Source: Brachyhypopomus gauderio (lineage: Eukaryota; Chordata; Actinopteri; Gymnotiformes; Hypopomidae). Taken from it: a stretch of DNA of 64,000 nucleotides. Below the pieces are notes generated by a model. The model worked only from the letters and a program-made list of their open reading frames with translations, was not told where the DNA came from and searched no databases. Below, one piece after another: positions 1 through 9,172 of this stretch (position 1 is the first letter of the stretch; each line of letters opens with the position of its first letter). Made by a program: the position numbers and the translations under genes. The stretch spans positions 372,001 to 436,000 of the forward strand of contig NW_027506876.1 of NCBI RefSeq assembly GCF_052324685.1, given 5' to 3'.

Positions 1-69
1 ATGATGACTTCCATGCTCTGATTGTATGAGGAAACGCCCACGAGAGATGGGCCCATTCGGACAAGCAAG

Positions 70-142
70 GGTTCTGTAGTGTAGTGGTCATCACGTTCGC
101 CTAACGTGCGAAAGGTCCCTGGTTCGATACCAGGCAGAAACA
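70..142 (+). tRNA. tRNA-Val(AAC), variant T2G
   Basis: A 73-nt cloverleaf with anticodon AAC at 103-105 in a 7-nt loop, a 5-bp anticodon stem and a 5-bp T-stem. A34 would normally become inosine and read GUU, GUC and GUA valine codons. T2G mispairs with A71, and the loop carries G37 and T38 where the majority has A37 and C38. No intron and no encoded CCA. Confidence 0.85.
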
Positions 143-314
143 AGCTTCTTGATAGAATTACAAACACACCACTGCTGTTTAGTGGTTTGTTGCCAGTGTA
201 AAGGCTATCAGGGAGCTCTTCCCTTTAGATCCTCAAAGTGAGCTGTCAGTCTCATGTGATCGATACAGGAATGTTTTAAATCGCCACGTACCTTGATAGC
301 AGTACTAATGCAGC
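143..314 (+). other. 3' spacer of the head (reference copy)
   Basis: This 172-bp stretch follows every tRNA. It contains two short hairpins (163-191 and 210-224 in unit coordinates). In X-type units it also has a TTTT at 274-277; in most other units that reads TTCT. I see no ORF, poly-A tract or second RNA gene in it. Confidence 0.7.
274..277 (+). terminator. Distal T4 in X-type and zone A spacers
   Basis: TTTT in atgttttaaa, 132 nt past the tRNA end. It is the first T4 after the tRNA in units of this type. In the majority of other units it is TTCT and the next T4 lies in the tail at unit position 478. A weak ttctt at 146-150, 4 nt past the tRNA, might act as a non-canonical stop. Confidence 0.4.
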
Positions 315-512
315 CGGTTCAATCAAAATGAAACTCAGTGGAAACGTACGTAGTGCTTTGTCATGTTGTCTCCCAACGTAGAAAACTCATGCTACTCGGT
401 TGATTTGTAGACGTTTGTGTTATAAAGGGATCGAATGATGTCAACATTTGGTGTTTGGATGTGAATGTTTTGTCTTAAAGCAGAGTAGACCTACTGCTTA
501 GGCATTGTTGAC
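315..512 (+). repeat. 198-bp tail module (reference copy)
   Basis: The tail begins at cggttcaatc and ends at gttgac before the next head. It contains a TATAAAG at 421-427 and a TTTT at 478-481. A tail followed by another tail ends in agtgttgat, while the last tail of a unit ends in attgttgac, so the end sequence marks what comes next. No gene is recognised in it. Confidence 0.85.
421..427 (+). promoter_or_regulatory. TATAAAG motif in the tail
   Basis: Sits 161 bp upstream of the next tRNA, at a fixed distance because it lies in the last tail of each unit. That is too far for a normal Pol III TATA element. Some tails read tataaacg. May be chance. Confidence 0.25.
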
Positions 513-588
513 ATGATGACTTCCATGCTCTGATTGTATGAGGAAACGCCCACGAGAGATGGGCCCATTCAGACAAGCAAGGTTTCTG

Positions 589-599
589 TAGTGTAGTGG
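589..599 (+). promoter_or_regulatory. A box of a majority tRNA copy
   Basis: Internal Pol III control region, tRNA positions 8-19, reading tagtgtagtgg. It fits the TRGYNNARNNG consensus at every position. It is altered by A9G in three copies and by loss of G19 in the six Z copies. TFIIIC binding is known for this element and is inferred here. Confidence 0.8.
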
Positions 600-632
600 T
601 CATCACGTTCGCCTAACACGCGAAAGGTCCCT

Positions 633-643
633 GGTTCGATACC
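633..643 (+). promoter_or_regulatory. B box of a majority tRNA copy
   Basis: tRNA positions 52-62, reading ggttcgatacc. It differs from GGTTCGANTCC only at position 60. Copies with G52T, G53C, C56T or G57A have a weakened box, so transcription probably differs between copies. Confidence 0.8.
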
Positions 644-674
644 AGGCAGAAACATGCTTCTTGATAGAATTACA

Positions 675-703
675 AACACACCACTGCTGTTTAGTGGTTT
701 GTT
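675..703 (+). other. 3' hairpin 1 (unit positions 163-191)
   Basis: An 11-bp stem with one C-T mismatch and a 7-nt loop gctgttt, 21 nt past the tRNA. It is present after every tRNA. In three Z units an A becomes G, which keeps pairing as G-T. In three other units a G becomes T, which breaks one pair but makes a T4 run. Confidence 0.6.
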
Positions 704-721
704 GCCAGTGTAAAGGCTATC

Positions 722-736
722 GGGGAGCTCTTCCCT
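722..736 (+). other. 3' hairpin 2 (unit positions 210-224)
   Basis: A short stem, aggga or gggga against tccct, around the 5-nt loop gctct. The common A/G difference at its first base keeps A-T or G-T pairing. Small enough to be chance. Confidence 0.4.
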
Positions 737-1093
737 TTAGATCCTCAAAGTGAGCTCTCAGTCTCATGTGATCGATACAGGAATGTTCTAAATCGCCATG
801 TACCTTCATAGCAGTACTAATGCAATCAGTTCAAACAAAATGAAACTCAGTGGAAACGTACGTAGTGCTTTGTCATGTTGTCTCCCAACGTAGAAAACTC
901 ATGCTACTCGGTTGATTTGTAGACGTTTGGTTTATAAAGGGATCGAATGATGTCAACATTTGGTGTTTGGATGTGAATGTTTTGTCTTAAAGCAGAGTAG
1001 ACCTACTGCTTAGCCATTGTTGACATGATGACTTCCATGCTCTGATTGTATGAGGAAACGCCCACGAGAGATGTGCCTATTCAGACAAGCAAG

Positions 1094-1166
1094 GTTTCTG
1101 TAGTGTAGTGGTCATCACGTTCGCCTAACACGCGAAAGGTCCCTGGTTCGATACCAGGCAGGAACA
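1094..1166 (+). tRNA. tRNA-Val(AAC), variant A69G
   Basis: A69G turns the 4:69 acceptor pair into T-G, which is tolerated. The unit is also marked by gcctattcag in the leader and agaagaacaaac after the tRNA. Confidence 0.9.
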
Positions 1167-1605
1167 AGCTTCTTGATAGAAGAACAAACACACCACTGCT
1201 GTTTAGTGGTTTGTTGCCAGTGTAAAGGCTATCAGGGAGCTCTTCCCTTTAGATCCTCAAAGTGAGCTGTCAGTCTCATGTGATCGATACAGGAATGTTT
1301 TAAATCGCCACGTACCTTGATAGCAGTACTAATGCAGCCGGTTCAATCAAAATGAAACTCAGTGGAAACGTACGTAGTGCTTTGTCATGTTGTCTCCCAA
1401 CGTAGAAAACTCATGCTACTCGGTTGATTTGTAGACGTTTGTGTTATAAAGGGATCGAATGATGTCAACATTTGGTGTTTGGATGTGAATGTTTTGTCTT
1501 AAAGCAGAGTAGACCTACTGCTTAGGCATTGTTGACATGATGACTTCCATGCTCTGATTGTATGAGGAAACGCCCACGAGAGATGTGCCCATTCAGACAA
1601 GCAAG

Positions 1606-1678
1606 GTTTCTGTAGTGTAGTGGTCATCACGTTCGCCTAACACGCGAAAGGTCCCTGGTTCGATACCAGGCAGAAACA
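1606..1678 (+). tRNA. tRNA-Val(AAC), majority sequence
   Basis: No change from the majority form. Counterpart of the copy at 3654 in the 2048-bp duplication. Confidence 0.92.
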
Positions 1679-2117
1679 TGCTTCTTGATAGAATTACAAA
1701 CACACCACTGCTGTTTAGTGGTTTGTTGCCAGTGTAAAGGCTATCGGGGAGCTCTTCCCTTTAGATCCTCAAATTGAGCTCTCAGTCTCATGTGATCGAT
1801 ACAGGAATGTTCTAAATCGCCATGTACCTTCATAGCAGTACTAATGCAATCAGTTCAAACAAAATGAAACTCAGTGGAAACGTACGTAGTGCTTTGTCAT
1901 GTTGTCTCCCAACGTAGAAAACTCATGCTACTCGGTTGATTTGTAGACGTTTGGTTTATAAAGGGATCGAATGATGTCAACATTTGGTGTTTGGATGTGA
2001 ATGTTTTGTCTTAAAGCAGAGTAGACCTACTGCTTAGCCATTGTTGACATGATGACTTCCAAGCTCTGATTGTATGAGGAAACACCCACGAGAGATGTGC
2101 CCATTCAGACAAGCAAG

Positions 2118-2190
2118 GTTTCTGTAGTGTAGTGGTCATCACGTTTGCCTAACTTGCGAAAGGTCCCTGGTTCGATACCAGGCAGAAACA
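2118..2190 (+). tRNA. tRNA-Val(AAC), variant C29T/A37T/C38T
   Basis: C29T leaves a T-G wobble in the anticodon stem. T37 is unusual because position 37 is almost always a purine and stabilises codon pairing, so this copy may decode poorly. Confidence 0.86.
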
Positions 2191-2629
2191 TGCTTCTTGA
2201 TAGAATTACAAACACACCACTGCTGTTTAGTGGTTTGTTGCCAGTGTAAAGGCTATCGGGGAGCTCTTCCCTTTAGATCCTCAAAGTGAGCTCTCAGTCT
2301 CATGTGATCGATACAGGAATGTTCTAAATCGCCATGTACCTTCATAGCAGTACTAATGCAATCAGTTCAAACAAAATGAAACTCAGTGGAAACGTACGTA
2401 GTGCTTTGTCATGTTGTCTCCCAACGTAGAAAACTCATGCTACTCGGTTGATTTGTAGACGTTTGTGTTATAAAGGGATCGAATGATGTCAACATTTGGT
2501 GTTTGGATGTGAATGTTTTGTCTTAAAGCAGAGTAGACCTACTGCTTAGGCATTGTTGACATGATGACTTCCATGCTCTGATTGTATGAGGAAACGCCCA
2601 CGAGAGATGGGCCCATTCAGACAAGCAAG

Positions 2630-2702
2630 GTTTCTGTAGTGTAGTGGTCATCACGTTCGCCTAACACGCGAAAGGTCCCTGGTTCGATACCAGGCAGAAA
2701 CA
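2630..2702 (+). tRNA. tRNA-Val(AAC), majority sequence
   Basis: Unchanged. Shares the gggccc leader with the copy at 582, its duplicate partner. Confidence 0.92.
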
Positions 2703-3141
2703 TGCTTCTTGATAGAATTACAAACACACCACTGCTGTTTAGTGGTTTGTTGCCAGTGTAAAGGCTATCGGGGAGCTCTTCCCTTTAGATCCTCAAAGTG
2801 AGCTCTCAGTCTCATGTGATCGATACAGGAATGTTCTAAATCGCCATGTACCTTCATAGCAGTACTAATGCAATCAGTTCAAACAAAATGAAACTCAGTG
2901 GAAACGTACGTAGTGCTTTGTCATGTTGTCTCCCAACGTAGAAAACTCATGCTACTCGGTTGATTTGTAGACGTTTAGTTTATAAAGGGATCGAATGATG
3001 TCAACATTTGGTGTTTGGATGTGAATGTTTTGTCTTAAAGCAGAGTAGACCTACTGCTTAGCCATTGTTGACATGATGACTTCCATGCTCTGATTGTATG
3101 AGGAAACGCCCACGAGAGATGTGCCTATTCAGACAAGCAAG

Positions 3142-3214
3142 GTTTCTGTAGTGTAGTGGTCATCACGTTCGCCTAACACGCGAAAGGTCCCTGGTTCGAT
3201 ACCAGGCAGGAACA
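3142..3214 (+). tRNA. tRNA-Val(AAC), variant A69G
   Basis: Duplicate of the A69G copy at 1094, exactly 2048 bp away, with the same spacer marks. Confidence 0.9.
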
Positions 3215-3653
3215 AGCTTCTTGATAGAAGAACAAACACACCACTGCTGTTTAGTGGTTTGTTGCCAGTGTAAAGGCTATCAGGGAGCTCTTCCCTTTAG
3301 ATCCTCAAAGTGAGCTGTCAGTCTCATGTGATCGATACAGGAATGTTTTAAATCGCCACGTACCTTGATAGCAGTACTAATGCAGCCGGTTCAATCAAAA
3401 TGAAACTCAGTGGAAACGTACGTAGTGCTTTGTCATGTTGTCTCCCAACGTAGAAAACTCATGCTACTCGGTTGATTTGTAGACGTTTGTGTTATAAAGG
3501 GATCGAATGATGTCAACATTTGGTGTTTGGATGTGAATGTTTTGTCTTAAAGCAGAGTAGACCTACTGCTTAGCCATTGTTGACATGATGACTTCCATGC
3601 TCTGATTGTATGAGGAAACGCCCACGAGAGATGTGCCCATTCAGACAATCAAG

Positions 3654-3726
3654 GTTTCTGTAGTGTAGTGGTCATCACGTTCGCCTAACACGAGAAAGGT
3701 CCCTGGTTCGATACCAGGCAGAAACA
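3654..3726 (+). tRNA. tRNA-Val(AAC), variant C40A
   Basis: C40A opens the 30:40 pair in the anticodon stem. The leader also has aatcaagg for aagcaagg. Both are new since the 2048-bp duplication, as the partner at 1606 is unchanged. Confidence 0.85.
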
Positions 3727-4165
3727 TGCTTCTTGATAGAATTACAAACACACCACTGCTGTTTAGTGGTTTGTTGCCAGTGTAAAGGCTATCGGGGAGC
3801 TCTTCCCTTTAGATCCTCAAAGTGAGCTCTCAGTCTCATGTGATCGATACAGGAATGTTCTAAATCGCCATGTACCTTCATAGCAGTACTAATGCAATCA
3901 GTTCAAACAAAATGAAACTCAGTGGAAACGTACATAGTGCTTTGTCATGTTGTCTCCCAACGTAGAAAACTCATGCTACTCGGTTGATTTGTAGACGTTT
4001 GTGTTATAAAGGGATCGAATGATGTCAACATTTGGTGTTTGGATGTGAATGTTTTGTCTTAAAGCAGAGTAGACCTACTGCTTAGCCATTGTTGACATGA
4101 TGACTTCCATGCTCTGATTGTATGAGGAAACACCCACGAGAGATGTGCCCATTCAGACAAGCAAG

Positions 4166-4238
4166 GTTTCTGTAGTGTAGTGGTCATCACGTTTGCCTAA
4201 CTTGCGAAAGGTCCCTGGTTCGATACCAGGCAGAAACA
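4166..4238 (+). tRNA. tRNA-Val(AAC), variant C29T/A37T/C38T
   Basis: Same haplotype as the copy at 2118, with a pyrimidine at position 37. Confidence 0.86.
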
Positions 4239-4677
4239 TGCTTCTTGATAGAATTACAAACACACCACTGCTGTTTAGTGGTTTGTTGCCAGTGTAAAGG
4301 CTATCGGGGAGCTCTTCCCTTTAGATCCTCAAAGTGAGCTCTCAGTCTCATGTGATCGATACAGGAATGTTCTAAATCGCCATGTACCTTCATAGCAGTA
4401 CTAATGCAATCAGTTCAAACAAAATGAAACTCAGTGGAAACGTACGTAGTGCTTTGTCATGTTGTCTCCCAACGTAGAAAACTCATGCTACTCGGTTGAT
4501 TTGTAGACGTTTGTGTTATAAAGGGATCGAATGATGTCAACATTTGGTGTTTGGATGTGAATGTTTTATCTTAAAGCAGAGTAGACCTACTGCTTAGCCA
4601 TTGTTGACATGATGACTTCCATGCTCTGATTGTATGAGGAAACACCCACGAGAGATGTGCCCATTCAGACAAGCAAG

Positions 4678-4750
4678 GTTTCTGTAGTGTAGTGGTCATC
4701 ACGTTTGCCTAACTTGCGAAAGGTCCCTGGTTCGATACCAGGCAGAAACA
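4678..4750 (+). tRNA. tRNA-Val(AAC), variant C29T/A37T/C38T
   Basis: Third copy of this haplotype, next to the one at 4166. Its unit is the first in the window with two tails. Confidence 0.86.
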
Positions 4751-5120
4751 TGCTTCTTGATAGAATTACAAACACACCACTGCTGTTTAGTGGTTTGTTG
4801 CCAGTGTAAAGGCTATCGGGGAGCTCTTCCCTTTAGATCCTCAAAGTGAGCTCTCAGTCTCATGTGATCGATACAGGAATGTTCTAAATCGCCATGTACC
4901 TTGATAGCAGTACTAATGCAATCAGTTCAAACAAAATGAAACTCAGTGGAAACGTACGTAGTGCTTTGTCATGTTGTCTCCCAACGTAGAAAACTCATGC
5001 TACTCGGTTGATTTGTAGACGTTTGTGTTATAAAGGGATCGAATGATGTCAACATTTGGTGTTTGGATGTGAATGTTTTGTTTTAAAGCAGAGTAGACCT
5101 ACTGCTTAGCAAGTGTTGAT

Positions 5121-5318
5121 CGGTTCAATCAAAATGAAACTCAGTGGAAATGTACCTAGTGCTTTGTCATGTTGTCTCCCAACGTAGAAAACTCATGCTA
5201 CTCGGTTGATTTGTAGACGTTTGTGTTATAAAGGTATCGAATGAAGTCAACATTTGGTGTTTGGATGTGAATGTTTTGTCTTAAAGCAGAGTAGACCTAC
5301 CGCTTAGCCATTGTTGAC
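5121..5318 (+). repeat. First extra 198-bp tail in the window
   Basis: This is the second tail of the unit at 4609 and lies exactly 198 bp after the first tail start at 4923. In every two-tail unit the extra tail starts 512 bp after the unit start (513 bp when the T-loop has an extra base). There are 72 extra tails in the window. Confidence 0.9.
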
Positions 5319-5387
5319 ATGATGACTTCCATGCTCTGATTGTATGAGGAAACGCCCACGAGAGATGTGCCCATTCAGACAAGCAAG

Positions 5388-5460
5388 GTTTCTGTAGTGT
5401 AGTGGTCATCACGTTCGCCTAACACGCGAAAGGTCCCTGGTTCGATACCAGGCAGAAACA
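5388..5460 (+). tRNA. tRNA-Val(AAC), majority sequence
   Basis: Unchanged tRNA in a one-tail unit at the start of zone B. Confidence 0.92.
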
Positions 5461-5899
5461 TGCTTCTTGATAGAATTACAAACACACCACTGCTGTTTAG
5501 TGGTTTGTTGCCAGTGTAAAGGCTATCGGGGAGCTCTTCCCTTTAGATCCTCAAAGTGAGCTCTCAGTCTCATGTGATCGATACAAGAATGTTCTAAATC
5601 GCCATGTACCTTGATAGCAGTACTAATGCAATCGGTTCAATCAAAATGAAACTCAGTGGAAACGTACCTAGTGCTTTGTCATGTTGTCTCCCAACGTAGA
5701 AAACTCATGCTACTCGGTTGATTTGTAGACGTTTGTGTTATAAAGGTATCGAATGAAGTCAACATTTGGTGTTTGGATGTGAATGTTTTGTCTTAAAGCA
5801 GAGTAGACCTACCGCTTAGCCATTGTTGACATGATGACTTCCATGCTCTGATTGTATGAGGAAACGCCCACGAGAGTTGGGCCCATTTGGACAAGCAAG

Positions 5900-5972
5900 G
5901 GTTCTGTAGTGTAGTGGTCATCACGTTCGCCTAACGTGCGAAAGGTCCCTGGTTCGATACTAGGCAGAAACA
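5900..5972 (+). tRNA. tRNA-Val(AAC), variant T2G/A37G/C38T/C62T
   Basis: Same haplotype as the first copy of the window, with C62T added, which leaves a G-T pair in the T-stem. The unit leader reads gagttgggcccatttgg. Confidence 0.84.
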
Positions 5973-6411
5973 AGCTTCTTGATAGAATTACAAACACACC
6001 ACTGCTGTTTAGTGGTTTGTTGCCAGTGTAAAGGCTATCAGGGAGCTCTTCCCTTTAGATCCTCAAAGTGAGCTGTCAGTGTCATGTGATCGATACAGGA
6101 ATGTTTTAAATCGCCATGTACCTTGATAGCAGTACTAATGCAGCCGGTTCAATCAAAATGAAACTCAGTGGAAACGTACGTAGTGCTTTGTCATGTTGTC
6201 TCCCAACGTAGAAAACTCATGCTACTCGGTTGATTTGTAGACGTTTGTGTTATAAAGGGATCGAATGATGTCAACATTTGGTGTTTGGATGTGAATGTTT
6301 TGTCTTAAAGCAGAGTAGACCTACTGCTTAGGCATTGTTGACATGATGACTTCCATGCTCTGATTGTATGAGGAAACGCCCACGAGAGATGTGCCCATTC
6401 AGACCAGCAAG

Positions 6412-6484
6412 GTTTCTGTAGTGTAGTGGTCATCACGTTCGCCTAACACGCGAAAGGTCCCTGGTTCGATACCAGGCAGAAACA
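6412..6484 (+). tRNA. tRNA-Val(AAC), majority sequence
   Basis: Unchanged; the leader reads accagc just before the gene. Two-tail unit. Confidence 0.92.
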
Positions 6485-7121
6485 TGCTTCTTGATAGAAT
6501 TACAAACACACCACTGCTGTTTAGTGGTTTGTTGCCAGTGTAAAGGCTATCGGGGAGCTCTTCCCTTTAGATCCTCAAAGTGAGCTGTCAGTCTCATGTG
6601 ATCGATACAGGAATGTTCTAAATCGCCATGTACCTTGATAGCAGTACTAATGCAATCGGTTCAATCAAAATGAAACTCAGTGGAAACGTACCCAGTGCTT
6701 TGTCATGTTGGCTCCCAACGTAGAAAACTCATGCTACTTGGTTGATTTGTAGACGTTTGTGTTATAAAGGGATCGAATGATGTCAACATTTGGTGTTTGG
6801 ATGTGAATGTTTTGTCTTAAAGCAGAGTAGACCTACTGCTTAGCCAGTGTTGATCGGTTCAATCAAAATGAAACTCAGTGGAAACGTACCTAGTGCTTTG
6901 TCATGTTGTCTCCCAACGTAGAAAACTCATGCTACTCGGTTGATTTGTAGACGTTTGTGTTATAAAGGTATCGAATGAAGTCAACATTTGGTGTTTGGAT
7001 GTGAATGTTTTGTCTTAAAGCAGAGTAGACCTACCGCTTAGCCATTGTTGACATGATGACTTCCATGCTCTGATTGTATGAGGAAACGCCCACGAGAGAT
7101 GTGCCCATTCAGACAAGCAAG

Positions 7122-7194
7122 GTTTCTGTAGTGTAGTGGTCATCACGTTCGCCTAACACGCGAAAGGTCCCTGGTTCGATACCAGGCAGAAACA
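7122..7194 (+). tRNA. tRNA-Val(AAC), majority sequence
   Basis: Unchanged. First gene of the 1222-bp block repeated at 11429. Confidence 0.92.
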
Positions 7195-7831
7195 TGCTTC
7201 TTGATAGAATTACAAACACACCACTGCTGTTTAGTGGTTTGTTGCCAGTGTAAAGGCTATCAGGGAGCTCTTCCCTTTAGATCCTCAAAGTGAGCTGTCA
7301 GTCTCATGTGATCGATACAGGAATGTTCTAAATCGCCATGTACCTTGATAGCAGTACTAATGCAGCCGGTTCAATCAAAATGAAACTCAGTGGAAACTTA
7401 CCTGGTGCTTTGTCATGTTGTCTCCCAACGTAGAAAACTCATGCTACTCGGTTGATTTGTAGACGTTTGTGTTATAAAGGGATCGAATGATGTCAACATT
7501 TGGTGTTTGGATGTGAATGTTTTGTTTTAAAGCAGAGTAGACCTACTGCTTAGCCAGTGTTGATCGGTTCAATCAAAATGAAACTCAGTGGAAACGTACC
7601 TAGTGCTTTGTCATGTTGTCTCCCAACGTAGAAAACTCATGCTACTTGGTTGATTTGTAGACGTTTGTGTTATAAACGTATCGAATGAAGTCAACATTTG
7701 GTGTTTGGATGTGAATGTTTTGTCTTAAAGCATAGTAGACCTACCGCTTAGCCATTGTTGACATGATGACTTCCATGCTCTGATTGTATGAGGAAACGCC
7801 CATGAGAGATGTGCCCATTCAGACAAGCAAG

Positions 7832-7904
7832 GTTTCTGTAGTGTAGTGGTCATCACGTTCGCCTAACACGCGAAAGGTCCCTGCTTCGATACCAGGCAGA
7901 AACA
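7832..7904 (+). tRNA. tRNA-Val(AAC), variant G53C
   Basis: G53C breaks the 53:61 pair that closes the T-loop and changes the B box from GGTTC to GCTTC. Both folding and Pol III transcription should suffer. Confidence 0.82.
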
Positions 7905-8343
7905 TGCTTCTTAATAGAATTACAAACACACCACTGCTGTTTAGTGGTTTGTTGCCAGTGTAAAGGCTATCGGGGAGCTCTTCCCTTTAGATCCTCAAAG
8001 TGAGCTCTCAGTCTCATGTGATCGATACAGGAATGTTCTAAATCGCCATGTACCTTGATAGCAGTACTAATGCAATCGGTTCAATCAAAATGAAACTCAG
8101 TGGAAACGTACCTAGTGCTTTGTCATGTTGTCTCCCAACGTAGAAAACTCATGCTACTTGGTTGATTTGTAGACGTTTGTGTTATAAAGGGATCGAATGA
8201 TGTCAACATTTGGTGTTTGGATGTGAATGTTTTGTCTTAAAGCAGAGTAGACCTACCGCTTAGCCATTGTTGACATGATGACTTCCATGCTCTGATTGTA
8301 TGAGGAAACGCCCACGAGAGATGTGCCCATTCAGACAAGCAAG

Positions 8344-8416
8344 GTTTCTGTGGTGTAGTGGTCATCATGTTCGCCTAACACGTGAAAGGTCCCTGGTTCG
8401 ATACCAGGCAGAAACA
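8344..8416 (+). tRNA. tRNA-Val(AAC), variant A9G/C25T/C40T
   Basis: A9G lies in the A box; C25T and C40T leave G-T wobbles in the D and anticodon stems. A reading frame across this copy is a by-product of these changes, not a gene. Confidence 0.86.
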
Positions 8417-9053
8417 TGCTTCTTGATAGAATTACAAACACACCACTGCTGTTTAGTGGTTTGTTGCCAGTGTAAAGGCTATCGGGGAGCTCTTCCCTTT
8501 AGATCCTCAAAGTGAGCTCTCAGTCTCATGTGATGGATACAGGAATGTTCTAAATCGCCATGTACCTTGATAGCAGTACTAATGCAATCGGTTAAATCAA
8601 AATGAAACTCAGTGGAAATGTACCTAGTGCTTTGTCATGTTGTCTCCCAACGTAGAAAACTCATGCTACTTGGTTGATTTGTAGACGTTTGTGTTATAAA
8701 GGGATCGAATGATGGCAACATTTGCTGTTTGGGTGTGAATGTTTTGTCTTAAAGCAGAGTAGACCTACTGCTTAGCAAGTGTTGATCGGTTCAATCAAAA
8801 TGAAACTCAGTGGAAATGTACCTAGTGCTTTGTCATGTTGTCTCCCAACGTAGAAAACTCATGCTACTCGGTTGATTTGTAGACGTTTGTGTTATAAAGG
8901 GATCGAATGATGGCAACATTTGGTGTTTGGATGTGAATGTTTTGTCTTAAAGCAGAGTAGACCTACTGCTTAGCCATTGTTGACATGATGACTTCCATGC
9001 TCTGATTGTATGAGGAAACGCCCACGAGAGATGTGCCCATTCAGACAAGCAAG

Positions 9054-9126
9054 GTTTCTGTAGTGTAGTGGTCATCACGTTTGCCTAACATGCGAAAGGT
9101 TCCTGGTTCGATACCAGGCAGAAACA
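9054..9126 (+). tRNA. tRNA-Val(AAC), variant C29T/C38T/C48T
   Basis: C48T alters the G15-C48 Levitt pair. The unit has a T4 run 43 nt past the gene, so this haplotype has the best-placed terminator in the array. Confidence 0.86.
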
Positions 9127-9168
9127 TGCTTCTTGATAGAATTACAAACACACCACTGCTGTTTAGTG

Positions 9169-9172
9169 TTTT
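9169..9172 (+). terminator. Proximal T4 after tRNA at 9054
   Basis: A G-to-T change in hairpin 1 creates TTTT 43 nt past the tRNA. Only this haplotype has a T4 so close to the gene. Confidence 0.5.

Larger units (their letters stand above)
1..512 (+). repeat. Reference single-tail unit (head 1-314, tail 315-512)
   Basis: This unit serves as the coordinate frame for the array. Leader 1-69, tRNA 70-142, 3' spacer 143-314, tail 315-512. The window happens to open at the first base of the frame chosen here. The unit boundary is arbitrary, but the head/tail boundary is set by where extra tails join. Confidence 0.9.
582..654 (+). tRNA. tRNA-Val(AAC), majority sequence
   Basis: First copy of the majority form. 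The acceptor stem gtttctg/cagaaac pairs fully, the D-stem has three pairs plus T13-T22, the anticodon stem ttcgc/gcgaa and T-stem cctgg/ccagg are perfect, and the discriminator is A73. Valyl-tRNA synthetase uses A35, C36 and A73, all present. Likely able to function; transcription is not shown by sequence. Confidence 0.93.
513..2560 (+). repeat. 2048-bp higher-order repeat, copy 1
   Basis: Units 2 to 5. Unit by unit they match 2561-4608: a gggccc leader first, then A69G with gcctattcag, then a majority-like unit, then C29T/A37T/C38T. Confidence 0.85.
2561..4608 (+). repeat. 2048-bp higher-order repeat, copy 2
   Basis: Units 6 to 9 repeat the order of units 2 to 5, with a few new substitutions such as C40A in the tRNA at 3654. 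Confidence 0.85.
1..5318 (+). repeat. Zone A: near-uniform 512-bp units
   Basis: Units 1 to 10 are single-tail units except the last, which has two tails. Tails here read cgtacgtagtgc, where later zones read cgtacctagtgc or cttacctggtgc. Units 2-5 and 6-9 form a duplicated 2048-bp block. No gene other than the tRNAs is visible. Confidence 0.9.
7053..8274 (+). repeat. 1222-bp two-unit block, copy 1
   Basis: A two-tail unit with a majority tRNA, followed by a one-tail unit with cccatgagag, G53C and cttaatag. It recurs at 11429-12650. Confidence 0.85.

Noticed and set aside
315-334. Second, decayed tRNA at the tail start (ggttcaatc resembles a B box)
   Set aside because: Only the first part of the B box matches, and there is no partner T-stem, acceptor stem or A box around it.
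513-572. Box C/D snoRNA upstream of the tRNA (atgatga with a ctga 10 bases on)
   Set aside because: The C and D motifs are too close for a snoRNA, no proper distal D box precedes the tRNA, and the possible closing stem is only about two pairs.
5809-5997. 62-residue antisense reading frame, also at 14759-14947 and 32113-32301
   Set aside because: Each is the reverse complement of a tRNA copy plus leader and trailer, kept open by one chance base in the leader or a stem. Other copies of the same unit have it closed, and the residues simply translate the tRNA strand.
8300-8515. 71-residue sense reading frame, also at 10232-10447
   Set aside because: It runs through the A9G/C25T/C40T tRNA haplotype, where A9G removes a stop. 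It is identical in both places because the units are duplicates; it is not a protein gene.
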